DNA of 9,386 bases, taken from the NCBI GenBank assembly GCA_003558195.1, contig PWMM01000295.1, positions 1-9,386 of the forward strand. Reading direction: 5' to 3'. Below are positions 1-6,250 of the stretch, piece by piece; position 1 is the stretch's first letter; the number at the start of each line of letters is the position of its first letter. Source of the DNA: Syntrophomonadaceae bacterium. GTDB taxonomy: Bacteria; Bacillota; Dethiobacteria; DTU022. The position numbers and the translations under genes are program-made. A model generated the notes under the pieces. It worked only from the letters and a program-made list of their open reading frames with translations. It was not told the DNA's origin and searched no databases.

Positions 1-92
1 ACTACCCGGCCATCACGTTTACGGATTTCTTTAAATATCTGTTCGCTATTATTGCCAGACTCCACGGCAACCGGTGCTGATCCATCATTCAT
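1..92 (-). CDS. N-terminus of an ATP-cone protein, probably a ribonucleotide reductase (partial)
   Basis: Thirty complete codons are visible from an ATG at 92, and the frame is open to the window edge, so the 3' part is missing. A strong Shine-Dalgarno GGGAGGT (105-99) lies six bases upstream. Residues 22-30 read EIRKRDGRV, the opening strand of an ATP-cone domain, and closely resemble IKRDGRREL in the neighbouring NrdR. ATP-cones at the very N-terminus are typical of ribonucleotide reductase large subunits, where they sense ATP and dATP and control overall activity. The gene sits 4 nt after nrdR, and its SD overlaps the nrdR stop codon, so the two are almost certainly co-transcribed and probably translationally coupled. 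In Clostridia the usual partner would be a B12-dependent class II (NrdJ) or anaerobic class III (NrdD) enzyme. The 30 residues cannot separate these, so no symbol is given. The first 20 residues are polar and unrecognised. Confidence 0.72.
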   Translation of the reverse strand, partial: MNDGSAPVAVESGNNSEQIFKEIRKRDGRV

Positions 93-96
93 TTTT

Positions 97-576
97 TTAC
101 CTCCCTTGCTTTTTCAGTTCTTCTTTTTCACGAAGCATATCCTCCAACTCTGATTTAAAAGCTTCTACATCAGAGAATTTACGGAAAACAGAGGCAAACC
201 GCACATAGGCAACTTCATCAATAGTGCGCAGTTTTTTAAGGATTAGATCACCGATTTTATCGGCAGCAATCTCCTTAATATAGCTGCTGCGCAACTCCTG
301 TTCCAGGTTTTCTACCAGTTCTTCCCAAAAAGAAAGCGGAATATTTCTTTTGCGTCCGGCTAAAAGCAGTCCTTTAATAATCTTGCCTGCATCAAATAAT
401 TCACGGCGCCCATCCCTTTTAATTACAACCAGAGGCTCTTCTTCTATTTTTTCCATGGTTGTAAAGCGGTTTGAACAACTGTTACACTGACGCCGGCGCC
501 TGATGGCAGATGCATCCTGTGTAGAGCGTGAATCTAAAACCCGGGTATCATATTCACCGCAATAAGGACATTTCAT
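97..576 (-). CDS. nrdR: transcriptional repressor NrdR
   Basis: NrdR represses ribonucleotide reductase genes in response to the dATP/ATP state. The protein is 159 residues, normal for the family. It opens with the canonical zinc ribbon MKCPYCG, with zinc ligands Cys3, Cys6, Cys31 and Cys34 around a basic RRRR patch (26-29). An ATP-cone follows from about residue 46 to 136, starting PLVVIKRDGRRELFD, and the C-terminal tail is charged. I chose the ATG at 576 because it gives the conserved MKCPYCG N-terminus and has a purine-rich SD, GAGGGA (590-585), at good spacing. An in-frame TTG at 594 would add six residues and leave no room for the SD, so I rejected it. The gene has its own promoter with two NrdR boxes upstream, implying autorepression. 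An ATP-cone reductase-like gene follows after 4 nt. Confidence 0.97.
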   Translation of the reverse strand: MKCPYCGEYDTRVLDSRSTQDASAIRRRRQCNSCSNRFTTMEKIEEEPLVVIKRDGRRELFDAGKIIKGLLLAGRKRNIPLSFWEELVENLEQELRSSYIKEIAADKIGDLILKKLRTIDEVAYVRFASVFRKFSDVEAFKSELEDMLREKEELKKQGR

Positions 577-588
577 AACAGGCTTCCC

Positions 589-604
589 TCTCAATATATT
601 GCGT
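589..604 (-). promoter_or_regulatory. NrdR box 2, at the transcription start and leader
   Basis: The minus-strand 16-mer ACGCAATATATTGAGA matches the NrdR consensus at about 13 of 16 positions and shares the central CAATATATTG with box 1. The centre-to-centre distance to box 1 is 31 bp, about three helical turns, so both boxes lie on the same DNA face. Tandem boxes at such spacing are characteristic of NrdR operators. The box begins next to the predicted start (near 605) and abuts the nrdR SD (590-585). Confidence 0.82.
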
Positions 605-611
605 TTAACCT

Positions 612-640
612 ATTATAGACCACAATATATTGTGTGTAAA
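612..640 (-). promoter_or_regulatory. sigma-A-type promoter of the nrdR operon
   Basis: On the minus strand a -35 box TTTACA (640-635, five of six to TTGACA) is separated by exactly 17 bases from a perfect -10 box TATAAT (617-612). Transcription would start near 605, leaving a leader of about 30 nt before the nrdR ATG at 576. The spacer holds a perfect 14-bp palindrome matching the NrdR operator. The match and position are seen in the sequence; the start site is inferred. Confidence 0.88.
620..635 (-). promoter_or_regulatory. NrdR box 1, inside the promoter spacer
   Basis: The minus-strand 16-mer ACACAATATATTGTGG matches the published NrdR-box consensus acaCwAtATaTwgtgt at 15 of 16 positions. 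Its core, CACAATATATTGTG (634-621), is a perfect palindrome. The box fills the space between the -35 and -10 boxes, so bound NrdR would directly exclude RNA polymerase. It pairs with a second box centred 31 bp downstream. Confidence 0.9.
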
Positions 641-920
641 GGGCAAATCTAACTTTTTTATATGCATAGGGTTATACCAGGTTTGAAGTCTTTTCACAGG
701 ATCAATAATACTGGCAGCCCAGCAATTTGTTTATAATTAAAGAGTTTTACTTAAAACTTTCCGGGATTAATTTTTTAAGGCAGCACCAAGAATTGGCAAA
801 ATGCAGTTTTAGGGCAAAATCAATTTTAAGGTTATTATTGATAGAATCCAGTGCTCACCATCCCCAGAAACCAGAAGCTTTGAGGAAGGGGCCTTTTCTG
901 TACTCTTTAATATGATAGCA
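641..920. other. AT-rich intergenic stretch between the ftsZ terminator and the nrdR promoter
   Basis: I see no convincing gene here on either strand. The longest open frames are about 60 codons, lack good SD sites, start with TTG or run across the ftsZ terminator hairpin, and look like no known family. The stretch contains a short imperfect tandem repeat (795-831) and several small AT-rich palindromes too weak to call. In spore-forming Firmicutes the spoIIGA-sigE-sigG block commonly follows ftsZ; nothing recognisable of it remains in this interval. Confidence 0.6.
795..831. repeat. imperfect tandem repeat, two units of about 19 bp
   Basis: Two units, GGCAAAATGCAGTTTTAGG (795-813) and GGCAAAATCAATTTTAAGG (813-831), lie head to tail sharing one base and agree at 15 of 19 positions. 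Each holds AAAA and TTTT runs in inverted orientation around a short centre, so each unit is weakly palindromic. It could be a regulatory element, a duplication remnant, or chance in AT-rich DNA. Confidence 0.4.
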
Positions 921-955
921 AATCCGGCCCTCAGCTTAACCTTGAGAGCCGGATT
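921..955 (-). terminator. probable terminator hairpin of the dcw operon, after ftsZ
   Basis: In the minus-strand transcript AATCCGGCTCTCA (955-943) pairs with TGAGGGCCGGATT (933-921) around a 9-nt loop, giving an uninterrupted 13-bp stem with one U-G wobble. The same position is a C-A mismatch in plus-strand RNA, so the hairpin is better formed by the ftsZ transcript. It starts 39 nt after the ftsZ stop. The downstream U tract is poor (TT, then GCTATCATATT), so it may be a weak intrinsic terminator or a 3'-end stabilising hairpin. Confidence 0.72.
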
Positions 956-994
956 GTAAAAACCGCCTAAACTTAGGTTTTTAAAAACCATTTC

Positions 995-2092
995 CTACTC
1001 GTTGACGATCTTATCTTGTTGTTCCTGGTGTCGCTGCCAGCGTGACCAGGCCGGTGCATCTAAGTTTTCACCTCTGGCATAGGCACTTTTCCCGACTGCC
1101 GCCAGGGTGGGCCTGAATCCTTGCTCCTGCTTTTTCTGGGGAGCACTAAACCCGGTTGCAATGACAGTAACACGCACATGATCCTGGAAGTTTTCGTCAA
1201 TAACTGCGCCAAAAATAATATTAGCATCAGGATCAGCATGGTTGGCCACTATTTCAGCAGCTTCATGTACTTCATAAAGGCCCAAATCGGGGCCTCCGGT
1301 AACATTAATCAAAACACCCCTGGCCCCTTCAATAGAAGTTTCCAACAGGGGACTGCTGGTAGCCGCTTTAGATGCTTCCACGGTCCGGTTTTCACCGCTG
1401 CCTTGACCAACGCCCATCAGCGCAGGTCCGGTTTCAGCCATTATAGTCCGAACGTCTGCAAAATCGAGGTTAATTAAGCCTGGTATGGCGATTAAATCGG
1501 ATATACCCTGTACTCCTTGCCTGAGAACATCATCGGCTATCCGGAAAGCTTCTAAAATCGGGGTTTTCTTTTCCACTACCTGTAACAGACGATCATTGGG
1601 AATGGTAATTAAGGTATCTACTTTATCTCTCAAGCAGGCAATACCTTCTTCAGCTTGCTGCTTGCGCTTTTTACCTTCAAAGGTAAATGGTTTTGTCACT
1701 ACCCCAACTGTAAGGGGGCCCAATTTTTGGGCTATCTCAGCAACAACCGGTGCAGAGCCAGTTCCGGTTCCTCCACCCATTCCAGCAGTAATAAAAACCA
1801 TATCAGCACCTTTTAGCATACTTTCTATAGCATCAGAGCTTTCCTCAGCAGCTTTTCGCCCTATTTCAGGGTTGGCTCCAGCTCCAAGGCCCTTGGTAAG
1901 TTGTTCACCAATTTGCAGCTTGGTTCCGGCATTAGCCAAATACAGGGCCTGTGCATCAGTATTTACTGCACAAAAATCAACGCCTTGCAAACCGGCAGCA
2001 ATCATCCGGTTAACGGCATTAGTTCCTCCTCCACCAATACCTACAACCTTTATTGAAGCAAACTGTTCCATTTCTTTATCAAACTCGATCAT
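995..2092 (-). CDS. ftsZ: cell division GTPase FtsZ
   Basis: FtsZ is the tubulin homologue that polymerises with GTP into the cytoplasmic Z ring and recruits the divisome. The protein is 365 residues. It shows the GGGGTNA loop (20-26), the tubulin signature GMGGGTGTGSA (104-114), and the T7 catalytic loop NLDFADV (208-214) that supplies the aspartates acting on GTP in the neighbouring subunit. The globular domain ends near residue 315. A short linker of about 27 residues follows, then a C-terminal peptide NLDAPAWSRWQR (343-354) that departs from the usual D-I-P-x-F-L/I-R pattern. The ATG at 2092 is chosen because AGGAGGTG (2106-2099) sits six bases upstream and MIEFDKEMEQFASIK is family-like. 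An in-frame TTG at 2134 would add 14 unlikely residues. It lies 47 nt after ftsA and is the last gene before the hairpin at 955-921. Confidence 0.98.
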   Translation of the reverse strand: MIEFDKEMEQFASIKVVGIGGGGTNAVNRMIAAGLQGVDFCAVNTDAQALYLANAGTKLQIGEQLTKGLGAGANPEIGRKAAEESSDAIESMLKGADMVFITAGMGGGTGTGSAPVVAEIAQKLGPLTVGVVTKPFTFEGKKRKQQAEEGIACLRDKVDTLITIPNDRLLQVVEKKTPILEAFRIADDVLRQGVQGISDLIAIPGLINLDFADVRTIMAETGPALMGVGQGSGENRTVEASKAATSSPLLETSIEGARGVLINVTGGPDLGLYEVHEAAEIVANHADPDANIIFGAVIDENFQDHVRVTVIATGFSAPQKKQEQGFRPTLAAVGKSAYARGENLDAPAWSRWQRHQEQQDKIVNE

Positions 2093-2098
2093 TATAAG

Positions 2099-2106
2099 CA
2101 CCTCCT
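2099..2106 (-). promoter_or_regulatory. strong Shine-Dalgarno fixing the ftsZ start
   Basis: AGGAGGTG on the minus strand is an eight-base match to the 16S rRNA 3' end, six bases before the ATG at 2092. It decides against the upstream TTG at 2134 and is consistent with the high FtsZ output cells need. Confidence 0.85.
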
Positions 2107-2139
2107 GAAGTGGTATGCTTTTAGATTCAAACAACTATT

Positions 2140-3372
2140 TCAGTCGACTATATCTGTCAGCCAATCCTTAATTCTTTGCCAGAGACCTGGGCCTTTCTTT
2201 TTGACAGGCTTGGTGCGTTCCGTAGAATGCATCCTGGGCTGCTGACGCTGCACATAATACAGCAGTCCGACTACTGTGGAATATATTGGGTTTTTTATGC
2301 CAACCACATCAAAATCGGCTATCCGGGCCTGCTCACTTTCAAAAACAAGGTGAGCCATTTCCAACATAGCGTTCATCGAGGAAACACCACCTCGAAAAAC
2401 AATCCCGGCTGGTGGCAGGGACTGCCAACCCATCTTAATCATTTCTTCTCTGACAATTTGAAAAATTTCCTGTATCCTCGGCTCGATAAAACTGCTGAGC
2501 TCTCTTTCCGACACCAGCCTGAGCTCATTGCTGCCTACAGTCTTTATTTCAATTTTAGGTTCACTTTCAGCCATCGAACTCATGGCCTTTCCATATTTCT
2601 TCTTCAGCTCTTCTGCTTTTTGATAATTAATTCTCAAACCTGCTGCTAAATCGGAAGTAATATGATCCCCGCCTATCGGTAAAACCGAAAGCTGTTCCAG
2701 TTTTCCATTTTTAAAAAAGGCAATCTCGGTGGTTCCGCCTCCAATATCAACTAAGAAAACTCCCAGCTCTTTTTCGTCAGCAGATAGAGATACTTCAGCG
2801 TTGGCCAGGGCTTGCAGCACAAGCCCATTAATGGTTATGCCGGCCCGGTTCACACAGCGCAAAAGGTTATGCAGGGAGGTAATTAAGCTTGTCACTACCT
2901 GGGCGTCTACCTCAAGCCTTACGCCCAGCATGCCAACCGGATCCTTGATTCCTTCAAACCCATCAACTATGAACTCACGAGGAATAATATCAACAATTTC
3001 CCGATCAGTAGGCAAAGCCACAACTCTAGCTGCCTGCATTACTCTATCCAGATCTTCTCCTCGAATTTCACGGTCTTCGGATGTGACAGCTACGACTCCC
3101 CGATTATTGATCAGTTCGATGTTTAAGCCTTTTAATGCAACATAGGCTGATTGAATTTTTAATCCAGCCATTCTTTCCGCTTCTTCAATTGCTGAAGCAA
3201 TCGATTCAATGGTTTTGTCAAGATCAACAATTACACCTTTTCGAACACCATCGGAAGGGCTTAGACCCAATCCAACAATATTCATAGTGCCATCGGGGCG
3301 GGGTTCGCCGAGCCCAACCCTTACCTCAGCTGTTCCAACATCTATTCCCACAACATAATTTTTACGATTCAC
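2140..3372 (-). CDS. ftsA: cell division protein FtsA
   Basis: FtsA is the actin-like ATPase that tethers FtsZ filaments to the membrane and signals to late divisome proteins. The 410 residues show the family plan: phosphate-1 motif GIDVGT (9-14), the FtsA-specific 1C subdomain (about 83-165), phosphate-2 motif DIGGGTT (209-215), and an adenosine-site segment IVFRGGVSS (324-332). A basic linker (KKK, 391-393) leads to a C-terminal amphipathic helix GLWQRIKDWLTDIV (396-409), the membrane-targeting sequence. The start is GTG at 3372, since the frame closes at a TAA (3387-3385) just upstream. AAGGGGG (3386-3380) lies seven bases before it, a wobble-containing SD. The adenosine-site glycine pair is kept, though the preceding Arg is unusual. 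It is followed by ftsZ after 47 nt. Confidence 0.97.
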   Translation of the reverse strand: MNRKNYVVGIDVGTAEVRVGLGEPRPDGTMNIVGLGLSPSDGVRKGVIVDLDKTIESIASAIEEAERMAGLKIQSAYVALKGLNIELINNRGVVAVTSEDREIRGEDLDRVMQAARVVALPTDREIVDIIPREFIVDGFEGIKDPVGMLGVRLEVDAQVVTSLITSLHNLLRCVNRAGITINGLVLQALANAEVSLSADEKELGVFLVDIGGGTTEIAFFKNGKLEQLSVLPIGGDHITSDLAAGLRINYQKAEELKKKYGKAMSSMAESEPKIEIKTVGSNELRLVSERELSSFIEPRIQEIFQIVREEMIKMGWQSLPPAGIVFRGGVSSMNAMLEMAHLVFESEQARIADFDVVGIKNPIYSTVVGLLYYVQRQQPRMHSTERTKPVKKKGPGLWQRIKDWLTDIVD

Positions 3373-3453
3373 ATCTAAACCCCCTTACCCTTCCAAGCAT
3401 GGTGCAATAACTACTAAACTATTCAACACTTTTCCACAATTACCTTTTTTTTT
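3373..3453 (-). other. 81-nt gap between ftsQ and ftsA
   Basis: This is the longest gap inside the dcw run. It begins just after the ftsQ TAG with nine consecutive A on the minus strand (3453-3445) and ends with the ftsA SD. I see no strong hairpin and no convincing -35/-10 pair. In Bacillus this interval carries ylxW, ylxX and sbp; here there is no space for them. Confidence 0.6.
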
Positions 3454-4263
3454 CTACGGATCCACCTCCTTTCCTTCTTCTTTAAGAACCGCACTGCCAG
3501 AAACTACCAGGCGCTTTTCACATCTGACATCAAGCCTGGCTTCTGTGCTTGGATCGATATATGGCAGGCTTTCTCTTACGAGGCGTATTTTTTGCTCCAT
3601 TGCATCACCTTCCCCAAACCAGATTTCAAAACCATCTTTGGTATAAATTATGAGGTTATGGCTCTCATACAAATCAAGCGCCTCTACTTCCAGGCCACTT
3701 TCACCAGGCCAACTGTCAAAAAAGTTCTGTAAAGCCTTAACTCTTGCAGGACAATCGATGGGAGATCCCGGTATTACCTTAGAACCTTCAATACCAGTTA
3801 TAAAAGGATAGTCCATCCTGGGTTCTTCGGAATAATCCATAATTACTCCCTGGCTGTCGATGATCCAGAAACCATCAGCGGTAAGGACGTACCCAGCCGG
3901 AACTCTTTCAGTTATTTTGATCACCACTGTATCCGGCAGTTCCCGGCTAACTTCTATTTCACCAACACTTGGCAGTTGCTTTGAGATTTTAGTGGCCAGG
4001 TTACTTTCTTTAACCAGGAAAATATTCATACCTGGACTGATTTCACCAGCCTTTAAGATTTCATCTGTTTCTAATTCATTGGCCCCTTCAATCATGATAT
4101 TTGAAACCCGGAAATAAGCTTCACCATGCCAGAGCAGGGCGGCGAGACCGGCTAAAAACAACAGCTTACCAAGGAAATAGAAAAATCGCTTCCAGGCAGG
4201 CATAATTGGATCATTATTCTTATCTTCTACCAGGGTCAGATGATCGTTTTTTCTACCCATCAT
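3454..4263 (-). CDS. ftsQ: cell division protein FtsQ/DivIB
   Basis: FtsQ (DivIB in Firmicutes) is a bitopic divisome protein that, with FtsL and FtsB/DivIC, links the cytoplasmic ring to septal wall synthesis. The 269 residues show a charged cytoplasmic N-terminus (1-26), one membrane segment (about 27-45, FFYFLGKLLFLAGLAALL) and an extracytoplasmic POTRA domain (about 51-119), including SNIMIEGANEL and the closing strands VVIKITERVPAGYV. The beta domain follows to about residue 235, with the DGFEIWFG and EQKIRLVRESL patterns of the family. Two ATGs lie side by side (4263 and 4260). The first is used, with GAGGAG about six bases upstream inside murB. The murB TAA ends at 4264, so spacing is zero and translation is probably coupled. 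The short length suits a DivIB type. Confidence 0.93.
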   Translation of the reverse strand: MMGRKNDHLTLVEDKNNDPIMPAWKRFFYFLGKLLFLAGLAALLWHGEAYFRVSNIMIEGANELETDEILKAGEISPGMNIFLVKESNLATKISKQLPSVGEIEVSRELPDTVVIKITERVPAGYVLTADGFWIIDSQGVIMDYSEEPRMDYPFITGIEGSKVIPGSPIDCPARVKALQNFFDSWPGESGLEVEALDLYESHNLIIYTKDGFEIWFGEGDAMEQKIRLVRESLPYIDPSTEARLDVRCEKRLVVSGSAVLKEEGKEVDP

Positions 4264-5163
4264 TTATATCTCCTCACCGATAATCCTAACTTCAGGGTGA
4301 AGTTCAAGGTTAAACTTGTCTTTAACCAGCTGGCGCACAGTTTTAATTAAATTCAAAATATCTGACGCAGTGGCATCTCCGTTATTAACTATAAAATTGG
4401 CATGCTCTGTTGATACTTCGGCCCCACCAGTTCTTAAGCCCTTGGCACCGGCTTCTTCAATAATCTTTCCAGCCGGTTTTCCTGGCAAATTTCTAAATAC
4501 ACTGCCGGCGCTGGGTAATTTTGGATGACGCTTGCGGCGTTCTGCAGATAGCTCCTCCATCTTTTTCGCAATGATTGCCTGCTCTGCTTGCTCAAGCGCC
4601 AGGGTGGCCTCAAAGATGATCCCTTTCCCGGTTAAATTACTGTCACGGTAACCAAAATGAATCTCTTTCCGCGGCAAAGTGATTACTTGCCCAAAATAAT
4701 TGACTACCTTAACCAGCCGGACTTTTTCGCCTATGTACCCTCCAAAAGCTCCAGCGTTCATGATCAGGGCGCCACCTAGCGACCCTGGTATACCAATAGC
4801 AAATTCAAGCCCGGTCAAGCCTGCAGCAGCAGCACTTTTAGCCAGGCCAGTCATAGAAATACCTGCTCCTGCAGTAAGAGAATACTGATCACTTTTCAGG
4901 TAATTAAAGGCTGATCCGATATGAATGACCAATCCTCTAATCCCTCCGTCCAAAACCAACAAATTGGTGCCGTTGCCCAAGACATACAGGGGCAGTTTAT
5001 GACGGTCAGAATAGCTAACAATGGTTATCAGTTCGTCTAAATCTGCCGGCTGTAAGAAATAATCAGCAGGCCCTCCCACCATCCAGGAAGTATGCTTTGA
5101 CATAGGCTCATCTTTCTTTAAACCGTAAGTTAACCTGGAGCCTAATTCATGATCGATGTTCAT
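4264..5163 (-). CDS. murB: UDP-N-acetylmuramate dehydrogenase MurB
   Basis: MurB reduces UDP-GlcNAc-enolpyruvate to UDP-MurNAc with NADPH and FAD in the cytoplasm, the step that commits the precursor to peptidoglycan. The 299 residues show FAD-binding GNGTNLLVLDGG (63-74) and GIPGSLGGALIMNAGAFGG (124-142), followed by GYRDS (171-175) with the substrate-binding Arg. The proton-donor Ser221 lies in AGSVFRN, and the catalytic Glu291 in HPEVRI near the C-terminus. Its length and layout suit the shorter Firmicute-type MurB. The ATG at 5163 overlaps the murG TGA as ATGA, and AGGAGGT (5176-5170) sits six bases upstream inside murG. ftsQ begins at the next base after the murB stop. murC, often its neighbour, is absent from this run. 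Confidence 0.97.
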   Translation of the reverse strand: MNIDHELGSRLTYGLKKDEPMSKHTSWMVGGPADYFLQPADLDELITIVSYSDRHKLPLYVLGNGTNLLVLDGGIRGLVIHIGSAFNYLKSDQYSLTAGAGISMTGLAKSAAAAGLTGLEFAIGIPGSLGGALIMNAGAFGGYIGEKVRLVKVVNYFGQVITLPRKEIHFGYRDSNLTGKGIIFEATLALEQAEQAIIAKKMEELSAERRKRHPKLPSAGSVFRNLPGKPAGKIIEEAGAKGLRTGGAEVSTEHANFIVNNGDATASDILNLIKTVRQLVKDKFNLELHPEVRIIGEEI

Positions 5164-6248
5164 AGAGCCACCTCCTGCAGGCAGCCGTAGAGCTTTTCTG
5201 CGGCATCAACAACCCCGAGCTTTTTACTGGATTTACTCATCTCTTCCAACAGAACTGGCGCATATAGCAGCCTGTTTACTTCCTGTTGTAACCGAAGATG
5301 GTCAAAACTTTCTTCTTCTATCAGAACCGCCGCTCCGCGATCCGAAAGGATACGGGCATTGTGATACTGATGATTATTTACCACGTTGGGCGAGGGAATT
5401 AACACAGCCGGAATCCCCAGGGCAGTTATTTCAGCCAGGGTTGTCGCTCCACTCCTGGTAATGGCAAGATCAGCTGCGGCCAGGGCCTTAGGCATTTCTG
5501 CAAGGTAGGAATAAAGCCGGATTCGATCCGAAACCGTTCTAATATTGGCCTTGACTTCTGCATAATAGATATCTCCGGTCACATAAATCAGGTTCACCTT
5601 TTCAGGAAGCAGATCTTGTTTTAGATAGGCCGTCATAACCTGGTTAATTTTAAGAGCACCCCGGCTTCCACTATAAACGAGGATGGTCTTTTCCCTCTGA
5701 TCAAAGCCAAAGTATTCACAGCCTTCCTCACGACTCAAAACACTTACTTCACTGGCCCGTGGGTTGCCGGTTATTACTGGTTTACTGAAAGGCGGTAATT
5801 TTTTTGCCGTCTCGGAAAAAGAAAGGCAAACTCTACTGGCAAAAGGCGCAAACAAACGATTAACCATGCCCGGTATGGCATTTTGCTCATGCAGCACCAC
5901 TGGTTTACGCTTTAAAATGGCTGACAACACCAGGGGAGCTGCAACATAACCCCCTGTACCCAGGATTACGCTTGGCTGATAATCTTTAATAATTTTCAAA
6001 GAGCGTCTGACTCCTTGCCACAAATCTTTTATAAAAACACCCAGTTGTTTTAAATTGCGCTTCAAACCACTGGCGGGTATAGTAGTCAGCTTAAAACCGG
6101 AAGCAGGAACAATGGTGTTCTCCAGGCCGGCAGCGCTACCCACAAAGAGAATATCCATAACCCCGTGCTCAGCTTGAGCATGACGAGCCAGGGCCAGGGC
6201 AGGGTAAATATGACCGCCGGTACCACCGCCTCCGATCAATATTTTCAT
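5160..6248 (-). CDS. murG: UDP-GlcNAc:lipid I GlcNAc transferase MurG
   Basis: MurG adds GlcNAc to lipid I to make lipid II on the inner face of the membrane. It is a GT28-family, two-Rossmann-domain enzyme. The 362 residues show the first glycine loop GGGGTGGH (6-13), the TGGYVAAP loop (98-105), HEQNAIPGMVNR (120-131), and the donor-site block SGATTLAEITALGIP (266-280) with NHQYHNA (292-298). The second-domain loop reads SGSRGALKIN (193-202), where GGSxGA is usual, so its first Gly is replaced by Ser. I chose the ATG at 6248 because it yields MKILIGGGGTGGH. A TTG two codons earlier (6254) is possible. The SD GAAGGAGG (6266-6259) is ten bases from the ATG and only four from the TTG. ftsW ends two bases before the ATG, and murB overlaps the murG stop by four bases. 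Confidence 0.96.
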   Translation of the reverse strand: MKILIGGGGTGGHIYPALALARHAQAEHGVMDILFVGSAAGLENTIVPASGFKLTTIPASGLKRNLKQLGVFIKDLWQGVRRSLKIIKDYQPSVILGTGGYVAAPLVLSAILKRKPVVLHEQNAIPGMVNRLFAPFASRVCLSFSETAKKLPPFSKPVITGNPRASEVSVLSREEGCEYFGFDQREKTILVYSGSRGALKINQVMTAYLKQDLLPEKVNLIYVTGDIYYAEVKANIRTVSDRIRLYSYLAEMPKALAAADLAITRSGATTLAEITALGIPAVLIPSPNVVNNHQYHNARILSDRGAAVLIEEESFDHLRLQQEVNRLLYAPVLLEEMSKSSKKLGVVDAAEKLYGCLQEVAL

Positions 6249-6250
6249 GA

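Noticed and set aside
727..915. Plus-strand open frame of 62 codons in the ftsZ-nrdR gap
   Set aside because: TTG start, no Shine-Dalgarno, unremarkable composition and no recognisable family; likely chance.
809..991. Minus-strand open frame of 60 codons after ftsZ
   Set aside because: It begins within a few bases of the ftsZ stop and runs through the terminator hairpin, and its product looks like no known protein.
2091..2096. TATAAT at the ftsZ start codon
   Set aside because: It overlaps the ATG itself, with no -35 box upstream; coincidental.
1121..2108. Plus-strand open frames opposite ftsZ
   Set aside because: Antisense shadows of a strongly conserved gene, with compositions set by the complementary codons and no proper start signals.
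3360..3400. Possible 12-codon upstream frame starting ATG at 3400 and overlapping the ftsA start
   Set aside because: No Shine-Dalgarno before it, and the overlap with the ftsA SD is explained by chance.
3405..3440. TTGTGG and TAGTAG as an internal promoter for ftsA
   Set aside because: The spacing is right, but only about three of six -10 bases match, too weak to annotate.
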